Assembly: GCA_002794785.1 (NCBI GenBank)
Contig: NBBA01000009.1
Coordinates: 1,488,001-1,552,000, forward strand
Source: Coniferiporia sulphurascens
Lineage: Eukaryota; Basidiomycota; Agaricomycetes; Hymenochaetales; Hymenochaetaceae
Direction: 5' to 3'
DNA length: 64,000 bases
Shown: positions 22,850-33,990 of the stretch, one piece after another
How positions within the stretch are numbered: position 1 is the stretch's first letter
Layout: each line of letters opens with the position of its first letter
Translations under genes and position numbers: made by a program
Notes under the pieces: model-generated
Databases searched by the model: none
Seen by the model: only the letters and a program-made list of their open reading frames with translations
Told to the model about the DNA's origin: nothing

Positions 22850-25213
22850 ATGGACTCCATCCTCCCGCCGTCCCCCTCCCCCTCCTCCTCCCCGTCCCCC
22901 GACGCCCCTCTCCCTCTCCAACAGCACTCTCATACTCAACCGTCCGCACAAGACATGGCGGCCGTCGCTGTCGCCGCTCCGAGCCCACCGCCCTCAAATC
23001 CCACATCCAGGGACGCAGGCGTCGCAAAGCGCTATCGTGCCGCCCCTGCAAAAACTTTTCAGTGCAGGGGCTACGGCGACTGTCGTATGGTATTCAGCAG
23101 GAGCGAGCACCTTGCCAGACACGTCAGGTACGTCCTCGGCGACTTTTCCCCTCTTTTTTTCTTTCCCCCGTTTTGTTTTGCCCTATTGTCCCTTTTCTTC
23201 TTTTCTCCTCACGCTCCCCCCCCTCCCCCCCTGGTTTAGCCTGTTGTTCCGCTGCTCACTGTTCTGCCCAGGAAACACACTGGCGAACGGCCGTTCACCT
23301 GCCACTGCAGCAAGCAGTTCTCGCGGCTCGACAACCTCCGTCAGCACGCGCAGACCGTCCACTCCGACAAACAAGACCAGAACGACCTGATGATGCGTGA
23401 GCTCACCGCTCTCCATACATCCATGGCCGCAGCCCACAAGGGCTCCTCCACCCGCAGCAAGCGCGGTCAGCAGTCGGCCGTGTCCGCGTCATCCGCTCAG
23501 CCGTCTTCTTCGGCTCAGGCGGGCGCTGGCGGCGGCATCGGCACCGGCGCTAATAATGGCCCCGGTGGCGCAGTCAAGGTGGAGGAGATGCAGATGCACC
23601 GAAGTCTGTCTTCCACTAACTACGGTCAGCAGCGCCCTGGCACTTCTGTAGGTTACGACGTCGGTCCTGACTCAAACGGCTCTGCTCCTTCTTTCGGAAC
23701 TAGGGCTTGGCAATTGGACCATGCAACAAATGCCGCGACACGCCAGTTCCAACAGCAGCTACCTTCGGGACAGCAGCAGCAGCAGTCGCAGCAGCAGCCG
23801 CAGCAGCAACAACGACTATCAGCTGCATCAACAGGCGCACCTACCGCCTACCCCGCCCATCACCCCGCCAACAGCCATTCCTTTCGTGACTCCGTCCAGT
23901 CCTTTCGAGCCCCTTCATCCGCGTCCCAACAGCAACAACACTTTCAACAGCAGCAGCTCCAGCAACACGCACAACAGTCTCCCACCTCAGCCCCCGGCCA
24001 GTCCTTTCTTGCCACCCAGTCCTTTCTCCCCTCCCCCGCAGAACTCACAAGCGGACGCCCGTCATCATCTCGGGCAGGGGGCAGTCGGCCACCCACTTCA
24101 GGCGGTCTCGACCCATCAGCTGTACGCCCAACACTCCCGCCACTCGCTTCCGTTGTCCCCCAATCCCTCGCCGCACCCGGGCACCAGTATCCAATTCTTC
24201 CCCTTCCATCAAGCGCACGCAGACCGGGGACAGCCCCTCGCCCAGGAACAGCTCCCGCAACATATTTCACCCACCGGCATTCTCTCAGCGGCCACGGAGG
24301 ATTTGGATCTGGACTGGGGACTCTCCCAGAGCTATCCGTTTACTCCACTGGATTCGGCAGGCACGAGCTCGAGTCCGCACACGCAGACATGGGAGGAGGC
24401 TCCTCAACATTCGCTTACAGTGCGCACGACGACGGAGCGGGGGCAAACGACAGCCCGTTTTCCTTCCACCCACCCTCGCTCGCCGACGCACCCATCGTTC
24501 GGACCCGCAAACGCCCGGTTGGGGACGGGAGCGATGAGAGCGACGACGATGATGGAAGCGGGGCGGGCGCAGCACGCCCCCCACCTACACCATCCACCGC
24601 AGCAGGTGAACGGGAACGAGAATTCGACTACGGCGGGGGATCCCGCCCTCAATCTCGACGACTCTCAGTCATGGAACTCTGCAATGAACCCGACAATGCA
24701 GGCTCCGCTTTTCTACCACTTTCCGCCTCACGACCCTCCACAGCATCTGGGCGCTTCGCATCGAGCTCAGGCCCAGGCCCAGGTCCAAGCTCAGGCGCGG
24801 GCGCAGCAGGCTCAAGCCCAATCGCAGCAGGAGCACCAACAGTATCCGCAGCAGCACTCACAGGATCACCAGGTGGATATGCAGCGACAACATCAGGAGG
24901 CGCATATGGCGCAGGCAATGTCGGAGGAATACCTGCAGTACGCCGCGTTAATGCAGCGGCAGCAGGCGCAGGCACAGCAGCAGGCGTACTACCTGCCCGT
25001 TCCCCCATCCAACGGTCTCCCTCATCGCGGTCTTCAGCATCACCAGGTGGGGGCGTATTTCAACGTGGACTCCGCGGAAGCCCGCCATCCGCCTACGCCC
25101 ACGTCGGTGCAGACGCCGGCGTCGGCGTACAGCAGTCCCCCCGCCATGATCAAGTACGAGTCTCCGTCTCTCCACGCGGGAACACTGCAACTCCTACCGG
25201 AGTAAGCGTGTGA
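22850..25213 (+). CDS. C2H2 zinc-finger transcription factor, low-complexity tail
   Basis: The ATG at 22850 opens a Pro/Ser-rich leader ([15 protein letters not shown]). One intron (23128-23271, 144 bp, GTACGT donor, CCCAG acceptor) falls between two zinc fingers and keeps frame through [11 protein letters not shown]. Finger 1 is [22 protein letters not shown] and finger 2 is [19 protein letters not shown]; the linker TGERPF is classic. The paired-finger arrangement and unusual CxC second finger resemble the Adr1/Usv1-like fungal regulators. The tail has CAG-encoded Gln runs (23757-23812 and 23927-23975), two RPGTAP repeats and [14 protein letters not shown] (about 24655-24695), a motif I associate with basidiomycete C2H2 factors. 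The main frame stops at 25213. A second frame on the same strand is open to 25205 (see findings), so an unrecognised intron or frame switch in the 3' half is possible. It is the only gene in a 16-kb interval. Confidence 0.88.
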
Positions 25214-28200
25214 ATACCGACGGGTGGGTGCGGTATACGTGTTGGGCAGCATTAGTCCCTCTTCCCGTTGTGCTATCACCCTTCCCCCTCCATTCTTTTT
25301 TGTTGTCGTTATCGGCGGCAGTGGACGTTTCTCCCCTTTTACTTTTCATTATCGCTTTGGTTTCATTTCTGTTTTGTTTTTCGTGGGTTTATAACTGATT
25401 GATTGCGGCAATCGACTAACTTTTCGTATATATATGGGCGATCGGCTTGTAGTCTCTTTGTATTCTGTTTTTATACTTGTTTACCGTCCCCCTTACCCAC
25501 ACACCTCGTTCGCGTTCTATTGTACACAAGTTATTGACATCCTCTCACCCCCCCGCGCTAATGTCTCTTCGCCCACCCCTTATTCGCTTGAAAAGTCTCG
25601 TATTTCTTTATCCCTCTTTTCTTGTGTTCTCTCGATCATTGGCAAACGAACCTCGGTGTACATTAAGGGACTCCGCTATTTCCTCAACTCATCTAGTTTC
25701 CCTCTCCCGGTGTTTTTCTTTGAAGCTCTTCTTGCACCTTGTGTCAGATTTGGCGTGGTCTTTGCTTCTCTTTCCTATTCTTTTTTTTTGTTTTTGAGAT
25801 ATCCCTTTTGACAAGTATTGTACTCTGCCCCGGCGTGTGTCGACGCGCCCCGGCATCCCTTTAGTTCTTTAGTTCAGTTCATGGTTTATCCACAATCCAC
25901 AACCCTCTCCCACGCCTGTCCTTATTTTCGGGTTTTTTATATTGGTTTTCTTTGGCGTCCCGTCGGATCAGAGCAGTAGCAGCGAATAACTTTGAAATAT
26001 CAGCAGACTTTATACATACTATTATCTACTTTTGCCTTTCTCTGGGTCTCTCGTTTTGTGTGAACTTTGAGCTTTGAGCCTTGGGCGGCTTTTGGGAGTG
26101 TCCTGACTCCCGGGCCCGCGGGTAGTCATGCTTGCTTAATGTTTGCTTAATGTTGGGTAGTTGGAGGAGATCGGAACGACCCTTGGAATGAACTGATCCG
26201 GTATCCGGTGTCCGTTATCGGTCGTCAGTTGTCAGTTTTAATTGTGGTTGTCATTTTAGTTGTCAGTTTTGGTTTGTGCGTTGTGCGTTGTGTGTTGTGC
26301 GTTGTAGTTGCGATCGCCGCTACCGGGTTCGTGGTTGGATTCAAGTTATTCCCGGTGCCGGGCGGTCCCTGCGGAGTCCCTTTTTTTGGTTTAAAAATTT
26401 TTCCGTTCCGCTTCTTGGCTTGGCTTGGCCTGGCTGAGGTGGGGATGGAGATGGAGGGGGGGCGAAGATCGGAGTCGGCGTCGGGATCTGGGAGTCGGGA
26501 GTCGGGGGTTGAGTGGAGTGGTGGGGCTCGGACCCGGACCCGGACTTGGGCTTGAGCTTGGGCTTGGGCTGTGCTGCGTGTGGTATGATGATGTGCTGTG
26601 CTGTTTGCGTGTATGGTCTAGGTTGTGTTGTGGTTTGTTGTGCTGGATTGTTGCTGTGCTGTTGCTGTGCTGCGTGCGGTGCTACGGTGCTGTGCTCGTT
26701 CGGGTGCCGGGTGTTGGGTGTTGGGTGTCGGGATTGTTGGTCTTGGTCTTGAGCTCGAGGCTGGGAGGTCGGGCTTGGGGCTCGGGGCTTATGAAGTCGG
26801 GATTCAGGGACTTCGGGGATGGGGACGGGGGCAAGCTGAGATCCAAGCTGCAGACGACGATCATCCGAGTCGCGCGCCTCCCCCTGGGACCTGATCGGAC
26901 CCTCCTAGGCCTCCCCGCCCCCGCGTCTCCGCATCCCCGACCCTCGCCCCTCAGCACCCGCGAGCGCGAGCGAAGGAACGGGACCTAATTTACATCGTGG
27001 TTCGCGTCTGTCACGGTGGTGCGTATCCTCAGGTCTTCTTACTGCAGTACTACTATTAATTGCCTCGGCTGCCAGTGCTCCACCGGTGGGTACGGTGGGT
27101 GCCGCAGTGGGTGGTGCTGGTGCACCCTTTTTCCTTCTTCTTCCTCTTCTTTTTCTTTTGTCCCTTTCTTCTTCTTTAAGTCTGAGTCGGACTCGGAAGC
27201 GCGTACGGGGGATATCGTAGTCACGGTACTGGTATCAATCCTGGGATGGGAGAAGACTGGTATCGTATTATTCAGTGCATAATTCGATGACGTGAATGGC
27301 TGTTACATACAGTACATAATAATTGGCGGCGACTTTGTAATAATATTAATGATCGATGCTTACCGGTTACCAGTACGTGACTCGGAATCGGATGTACGCT
27401 TAGTTAGTTGTCGTGGGGCAGGGTCGTAGGTAGGCCTAAGGGGTTTTAGAAGTGACGAGCGTTATTGCATATATACTTATATACAGTATGATATCGTATC
27501 GTATCTACCGTATGTCCGAGTCCGTGGGGCGTTCGTGTTCCCGCGCGCATACACGCGTACGTACGTATACGAATGTATGGACACGTCGTATATCGACGAC
27601 CCGGCATGGTGGACAGTGACGGTATTTGTCATCCCAGAACATCATAAGTTATTCAGATCCTTTGATCCATGATACTTGATCCATGGTTCCACAGCGTCCG
27701 ATATATAGCGTCATAACGGCATAACGGCATTGCAACTTTGACAGATAGAATCAGTACTATCAATATACCGTCTCCGCCGCAATATTACTGTAATTCACTC
27801 TGAGGCGTCCACTGAGTACTGCATGTAGTGCTTATGATATTCATCCAAGACTTACTATACAGTATACCGGCATGACACCGTGACGCCTATCAACCTGACC
27901 CCTGACTCGGATAGCGTCGCTCTTCCGAGTCTCTTCTCTTCTGCAATTACCGTAATATTAATGGCGTCTGCACCGATTTAGGTCTTTCCCCATATAGCCT
28001 GAGTACGGCGCTCCCGGGCCAGATGGGACGTGGACGTGGATTAATACGTTACGTTACGTACCGCAGTGCGGGGTGTTCAAGAGTGTTACTATTAATTGAT
28101 TTTTTGATTTCAACGCACGTGTGATGTTCGCCGCCGGTGTACTGGCAGCTCGAGCCGGGGTCGGGGTCGGGATCGAGGTTGAGATCAGGCTCAGGACTGG

Positions 28201-28508
28201 GATTGGGATCGGAAATCTCGTATTCAAGTTCGCACCTACGCGCGTCCTGACTCCTAAGCTTGTAAAAAAAACTCCGACTCCGACTAGTACTCCCTTCCTT
28301 CACCGCCACCCCGAGTCCCGACGCTCAGGCACGTCAGCGTCGGTTACTTCTCAGGCTGCGCGTCTCCGAGTCGCCGCGTACCGACTCGGATGTAGATTAC
28401 TGTATAGTATAGACACCGTGTTAATTTGTTGCCATTGATTACTGTACTGTTTATTGGCGTCAATTGAATTACAGCCTGAGTAAAGCTGCCGTAAGTGTTT
28501 TATGTTGT

Positions 28509-28535
28509 TTTTTGTTTTGTTTTGTTTTGTTTTGC
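28509..28535. repeat. Microsatellite (TTTTG)n
   Basis: Five or so TTTTG units in a row. Confidence 0.85.
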
Positions 28536-28644
28536 TCTGAAGACTTTCGTATGATCTGACTCGGATGTTCAAATGATTATGCACTGTACTGGCAGGTCGG
28601 GCCCGGGCTCACGGGGTTTTATGGATTATCCCTAGGCCTGCTAA

Positions 28645-28685
28645 ATAGAATAAAATAAAATAAAATAAAATAAAGTAAAGTAAAA
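28645..28685. repeat. Microsatellite (AAATA)n, degenerating to AAGTA
   Basis: Consecutive AAATA units followed by AAGTA variants. Confidence 0.8.
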
Positions 28686-29418
28686 CACGTTGAGAGTGAC
28701 CTGGGAGGTTTACCGGTAGGCGGCGTTCAACCCCCAATCTGACTCGGATGATAGACTCGCCAGACAAGTTCAGCTAGCCGCTAGTACGTACAGTACATCG
28801 TGACCTTTTAACCAGTACAAGTTTCAAGTTATTTCAAACATGGATATTCCGGTCCACTCTTCATTATTATTACATGTACTTAGCTCCGAGTCAGGCTAGC
28901 ATCGTAGCCTGGAAACCGTCAGATCCGAGAGCCACTGGCAAAATCACTGACATCAATATTGGCATTTAATAATCCTGTGTCCGAGTCTTGTATCTTGAAT
29001 TTCAAAGGGCTCCCGTGCCGAGTCGCTGAGGGTGGAACTCCGAGTCTAACGCTCGGAACGCTCTGCGGCACGAGCGACTCGGGGCCCTTCCCTACACTAG
29101 ACAGATAGGAAAAACATCACGACGGACTCGGGTGTGGGGTGTGCCGTCCGAGCCGAGTCACGGTAGGGCCTTGGTGCCCTGCCATCAGAGTCAGAGTCTG
29201 AGCCTGAGTCTGATACGAAACGTCAGACTTGGTTGAGGGTTGATAGGAGAAGAGAGAAGAGAGAAGACCAAAGATCAAAAGATCAAGGACCGGAAACCAG
29301 AAACCAGTCACCAGACGCGGGGAAGGAACAAGGAAGAGGGAAGAGGGAAGAGATGCCAGCGAGAGCTTCCGAGTCCAGCTTGGGGGAACAGAAGCTGGGG
29401 AAGACGATCGAGGGGAGA

Positions 29419-30977
29419 TGATGATGATGAGAAGGTTTATTAGGTGCTGTGTAAATACAACTCTACTTAAGCGCCCCGGCCCCCGAAGGGGCCGGAACTA
29501 GATGTCGCGATGGTAAATTTAAAAAGACAGGGGCTCGGGTCCTCGCCGGTGAGCTTCCTGCATCCCCTCTTCTTCTCTCAAACCCCGTGTTACCGAAGCC
29601 GTGAGCATCCGTCGGTGATGATTCTTCTCTCCTTTGTTGACCCTTCCCTGCCAAAAAGATTCCGGAGTTGGGCAGGCGGCCTGTCGAATTGCTGATCGAG
29701 GGCCTTGGAGGGGTGTGGCTGTGGCCCATGACGGCCTCAGCTCGTTCATCGTGGTGCGTGGATCTGCTTCGGCAAACCTCTGCCAGTTATGGCTATGGAG
29801 AGCCGGAGTTGGCCTGGCCAGTTAGGGTGGGTCACTTGCCGGTGCCCAAGTCTTGGTGTGGGGAAATCCTGCGAATGCCGCGGGGGCCCGAGTTGTATAT
29901 CGGCGAACTGAATGGCTGTGCGAGTCGTGTGGGAATAAGAGTCATGAGGGACAAGGTCAGAAATAAACAGTGGGAACGTTGTCGTAGTCGCGTCCTCCTC
30001 GGGCCTAGGCAATGAAGGGACTGTCCCCTTACCCAATTTTTCAGAGTTTGAAGGCTTGTGTACATATGCGCTCTAGCGGGTCGTCGTCTGTAGTGTCGAC
30101 CTCGTTGCCGATCCAGTTGTGGCCCCTCCACGGGCAGTCAGTAGTTCTTGGTGTGAGAGGTTGCCCACTCACACTCCCAACTGCTGACCCCTTATTAGGG
30201 GGTCCGGTGGGGTAGGCGTTGGGGGGGTGGTGAGTCCCTGCGCAACGAAGTCGGCATCTACCCCAGGACGTTAACGTCGTAGCCCCCCCAAGTGACCCCA
30301 GGGTATGGTCGGGGTAGTGCCTGCAAACCACTCAGGTGTTACAATTTTCCTTTACTTTCCCTTATGCGCTGACTCACTTCATCTTCGTCATCATCAGTCA
30401 GCGCAACTCCCCCTTTTCTCTGCCTTACTCATCCTTATTCGCCTTGCGCCATAAGACGCCATGATGACACCTTATTGCACCATCATGACGTGCTTTGCTT
30501 ACTGATCACCGAACTTGTATTACCAAGGCCATCCTTGCGTTTCCATGACCTTCCATAGTCTGGTAAACATACCTAACCAAGTCGCTACAGTAGCAAACAC
30601 ATAGAGTAGCATATAAGCATGTAACTTCAGTAGCACAAGCCCTAAGCTTGTGCTCTTTGTTCATACAAGCCCATTATCTGCTACCACCAGTCTACTGTGT
30701 GCCATCTGGCCATTAGTCACTTCGTCATAACCCGACTCGCTATAGAAGCCTACCGCATCCATATCGCCGATCAGGAAGCCCCATCAACGATCACCCTCGA
30801 CTTATGACATCTAGGAAGCCCCATTGCCGTACCATTCAGTTCCGACGATCAGGAAGCCCCGACGTCGATCACTGCATAAACCGTTGAGCTTAACATCAGG
30901 CCCCCTTCCTTAGACGGATCCCCCCTCGCAGCACCCTCTCCAAAGGAGATGGTGGTGGTAAGAGATCAAGAAGGGAT
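29419..30977 (-). mobile_element. Probable 5'-truncated non-LTR retroelement with 16-bp target duplication
   Basis: The 16-mer GACGATCGAGGGGAGA occurs at 29403-29418 and again at 30978-30993, bracketing about 1.56 kb. Read on the minus strand, the insert ends with AATAAA about 16 bases before a short TCATCATCATCA tail that abuts the 29403-29418 duplication. A long variable target duplication plus a simple-repeat 3' tail is what target-primed reverse transcription by a LINE or SINE leaves. A solo LTR (30337-30895) with its own 5-bp duplication is nested inside, so the retroelement itself is about 995 bp. No reverse transcriptase motif was recognised in the remaining short ORFs. A GC-rich hairpin lies near 29470-29495. 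Confidence 0.6.
30337..30895. mobile_element. Solo LTR, copy 2
   Basis: A 559-bp block beginning TGTTA and ending TAACA, in the same orientation as and closely similar to 974-1533 (I estimate a little over 90 percent identity by eye). It is flanked by the 5-bp duplication TCAGG (30332-30336 and 30896-30900). No internal retrotransposon sequence lies beside it. It interrupts the non-LTR element described at 29419-30977. Confidence 0.9.
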
Positions 30978-31029
30978 GACGATCGAGGGGAGAGAACTGA
31001 TTTGCTCCTCGGAGCTAGTACAGCCTACA

Positions 31030-32027
31030 ATGTCACAATGTAGTGTGCAGTGTGTAGTGTGTAGTGTGTTGTGTATAGTTACAATATACTAAATTCATAA
31101 TACAACACTGCACCTACTTTCGGATTTTCAAATCCTCGAACCTCGAGCCTTGAGTTAACTCATGCCATGTATCTCGACTGGATCTCATGGAGACCTCATC
31201 CAAGTAACTTCCATGACGCAACCCAGAACTCGCGCTGTTTCGATTTCGATTTTTTGATTTTGAATTATCGACTCACCGAATGTACATATCAGACTCCGGC
31301 GGGTGTGAAAAAGCTAGAGGATCGTTCGTAGACGACCCGGACTCTGGCGCTGCTTACTGATTGACGGTCACGACGAGGGCAGTAATATTTCTGGATATCT
31401 TCCCTGCCGCTCCTTTCGTCGCGCCGGTAGAAGTACACAAACTTAAGCTCAGCATTGAATGGAATAGAAGAGGGGAAAGGGCATAGTACCGCCCGCGTAC
31501 GTGTGTATCCATGTACACGGCACCCATCGGTGCTTTCCTACGCGGCGCGAAACGAGTACATAAGGAACGGGCTCGGACGACGGAGAGGACTGTCGCGAAG
31601 GCCAATAGAAAATACGAAAAGAGGAAGGACAGCAACAGAAAAAAAACAGCAGCTATAAAAAGACTGGAAAGATTGGAACGTGAGTTTGATTGTCGGAATC
31701 GCAGCAAATGAGTGACACGGCGAGACGACGAATGGAAGGACAGTGGGCAGTGCATCGGCACTTATTGACGGCATTTCGCAATGGAGACATAAAGCAGACG
31801 GGGCCCCGCCTCGGCAAGCATAAAATCCGCGGCGGTGCAAGAGAAAAAGAAGAAAGAAGAAAAAAGGTATTACTTATTTCAAAAAGCTCCCTTGAGAAAA
31901 CGAGGGAGGCGAATACAGTCCGAGTCCACGGAAACGAATAGACAAGAATAAAATACCGGAGGGTGAAAGGTTGAAAGGTCCCGGGGGAGAAGAAGAATAA
32001 ATAGCAAGCCGAAATGATGTCTTACGA
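31030..32027. other. Intergenic, no gene seen
   Basis: Contains a GTGTAGT microsatellite near 31045-31078 and overlapping short ORFs on both strands near 31354-31760 that do not look like proteins. The end of the interval is the 3' UTR side of the mucin-like gene. Confidence 0.4.
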
Positions 32028-33990
32028 TCATTCATTGGCGACCTGTAATGAGGACGAGGGTGAGCATTGTGGAGATCGGGAATTAACGGGCAATCTACCT
32101 TCAGTGTCCTTCCGGCCCGCCCGTAATCTTCTTCATCTCGGATACTCATGCGGCTCTCGTCCTGGGATAAGGACGTTTTCCCGGCGGGGAAATAGCTGTC
32201 GGCGCCGTACGCATCCTCATCCGACGCACCGTCGCGCCCGAATGGATTTGGGAATGTCTCCGCACCAAGACCTGCACCTGCACCGCCGCCTGCCGCTGCA
32301 GCAACCGCCGGAGCAGCGCGCGACGGCTGGTATTTGTGTTCGTCCGGACGGAAGTCAGGCTGGTAATGCGCCGCGTACGACTCCTGTGTCGGTCCTCCAC
32401 TACCGCCACCACTGTCCGACGATATGGCTGTTGCCTTAGTACCCTGCGATTGGTTCCGCGAGAGCGTCTGCGCGTCGTTTTGCGAGGGCCCGCGGTTCAA
32501 GTATGCACCGCCCGCTCCTGCGGCGCCGGCAGCAGCATACCCACCTGCGTCTTGTCCGGCGTAACTCGTGTTACGGCGAAGGCCGCTGTTGCCTGCAGTG
32601 TAGGGGTCGTACGGGTCCAAGCCGATGCCCGGCGCCGCAGCAAATGCGTTGTATGGTGTCGTCTGGCCTGGGGCCGTGCGCGCTTGGCTGTTCGCTCCAA
32701 AGCCAGCCATGTTAGGGCCGTTATAGTCAACATAGTTCGTTGGCTCCCTCCTGGACAAGGAGCGGCCAGCACCAAGACCTCCAGCTGCTACACCTGTCGC
32801 GGCGACGGCGACGCCGGGGCCGTACGACGGGTTCGACCCAGCGAATTCGGCCATGTTGTAGCTCTCTCCACCGTGCGCTAAAGGCGCTTGAGAGAGTGTT
32901 CCATGGCTGTCCGGATCGGAGTATGCGCCCGCGCCGTAACCGCCTCCTGGAGTAGGATCGTCGTAGTCGTCGAATGGGTAGCGAGGCGATGCATTCGCCT
33001 CGGCAGCTGCCGCCGCAACTTCTTCGTCAAACTTCTTTGCGCGACGACGACGAATCGCGTTGGTTGCAAGCGCGATGATGATGACTAGCCCGACCAATCC
33101 AACTACCGTGAAGACACCAGCCATAGCCCCCTTGTTATTCAAAAAACTAGGAGGAAAGTTAGAACGTTGTGACTACTCTGATGTCTGGACACACCCTTTC
33201 GAAGACGAATTGGCAGCGTCCGAAACAGCTGATTGGGTCCCCGTGGGGTTTGAGGTGAGATTTGAAGTGGGGGCTGTAGTAATAGTTTCCGTGACTCCAT
33301 TGATAGAGGTAATCGTCTGAGCAGCAGTTGTCGGCAAGGAAGATGTCGAGCTGGTCGTGGAGGTTGAGGTATCCGTCGAACTTGTAGTGGAAGTTGTCAA
33401 TGAAGAGCTGCTGGTGGTAGTTGGAGTGGAAGAAGTCGTGGAGGTCGAGGTTGTTGTATCGCTACTTGAAGAGGTAGTAGTAGAGGGGGAGGTGGTGGTG
33501 GTGGTGGTGGATGTATCAGACGAGGAGGTCGTGGTCGTCGTGCTGGACGACGTGGTACTCGTACTGGTGTCCGAGCTCGTCGTCGATGTTGTGGTATCAG
33601 TGGACGATGACGAAGTGCTCTGCGCACTATTCGTGGTTGGACCATGTGGGGGCGGTTTGGGAAATGGAATTGAGAAAGACGGCAGTTGTGGGAGTAAGCC
33701 TGTCATTAGCAAGTGAAGGCGGAGAGGAGCACCTGCACTTACGGCGAGGTTGACTGGGCAGGAGGACCAGTGGCCGCTACAAATATCAGTGAATCAGCAG
33801 TCAGTACGCAACGATCATGAGTCCCATTCTGCTCATTTCCCCAAAGAGCGAGGAATGTAACGGCTTTCCTCGCCCGCATCCATCTTCTTCAATTTCCGCC
33901 AACATGCTCATAGCACTGCCCGTTGCTCAATAGTTTGATAAAAATGCTCACTCGGGATTAAGGAGGCCATTTCAAAGAGGTTCACAGCAA
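32028..33990 (-). CDS. Mucin-like single-pass membrane protein (5' end uncertain)
   Basis: On the minus strand an exon (about 33710-33195) encodes an extremely Ser/Thr-rich stretch, the kind that is heavily O-glycosylated outside the cell. An intron at 33147-33194 joins SSSKG to FLNNKGAMAGVFTVVGLVG, followed by a membrane segment VVGLVGLVIIIALATNAI and a stop-transfer cluster RRRRAKKFDEE. The cytoplasmic part is Gly/Ala/Ser-rich. A last intron (32043-32098) gives the ending TLK-VANE and a TGA at 32030-32028; I recall this ending from basidiomycete proteins of this type. The architecture resembles Wsc/Mid2-type cell-wall stress sensors, but no cysteine-rich WSC domain is visible. The first exon and signal peptide are not settled; a small exon ends at the GTAAGT near 33743. 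Confidence 0.7.

Larger units (their letters stand above)
26865..29375. promoter_or_regulatory. Dense cluster of GACTCGG / CCGAGTC motifs
   Basis: I located 19 copies of the 7-mer, in either orientation. They start at 26865, 27190, 27379, 27516, 27904, 27925, 28311, 28366, 28383, 28558, 28741, 28886, 28981, 29018, 29040, 29076, 29125, 29153 and 29369. Several share a longer consensus, TGACTCGGAT (27903, 28557, 28740, and 28382 with C for T). Chance expectation for a 7-mer and its complement is about one per 8 kb, so this stretch is very strongly enriched. The copies sit in different flanking sequence, not in a simple tandem array. A binding-site cluster is one reading; a dispersed low-complexity family is another. 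Confidence 0.55.
25214..29402. other. Gene-poor downstream flank of the C2H2 gene
   Basis: About 4.2 kb with no convincing gene. The first 1.3 kb is T-rich and likely includes the 3' UTR. Low-complexity GGGCTTGGGCT and TTGTGTGCGTTG runs occupy 26220-26780. From 26860 to 29375 the sequence is studded with GACTCGG/CCGAGTC motifs (listed separately). Microsatellites (TTTTG)n at about 28509-28535 and (AAATA)n at about 28645-28675 are present. Confidence 0.55.

Noticed and set aside
33357..33716. Val/Glu-rich plus-strand ORF
   Set aside because: Shadow of the Ser/Thr-rich exon of the mucin-like membrane protein on the other strand.
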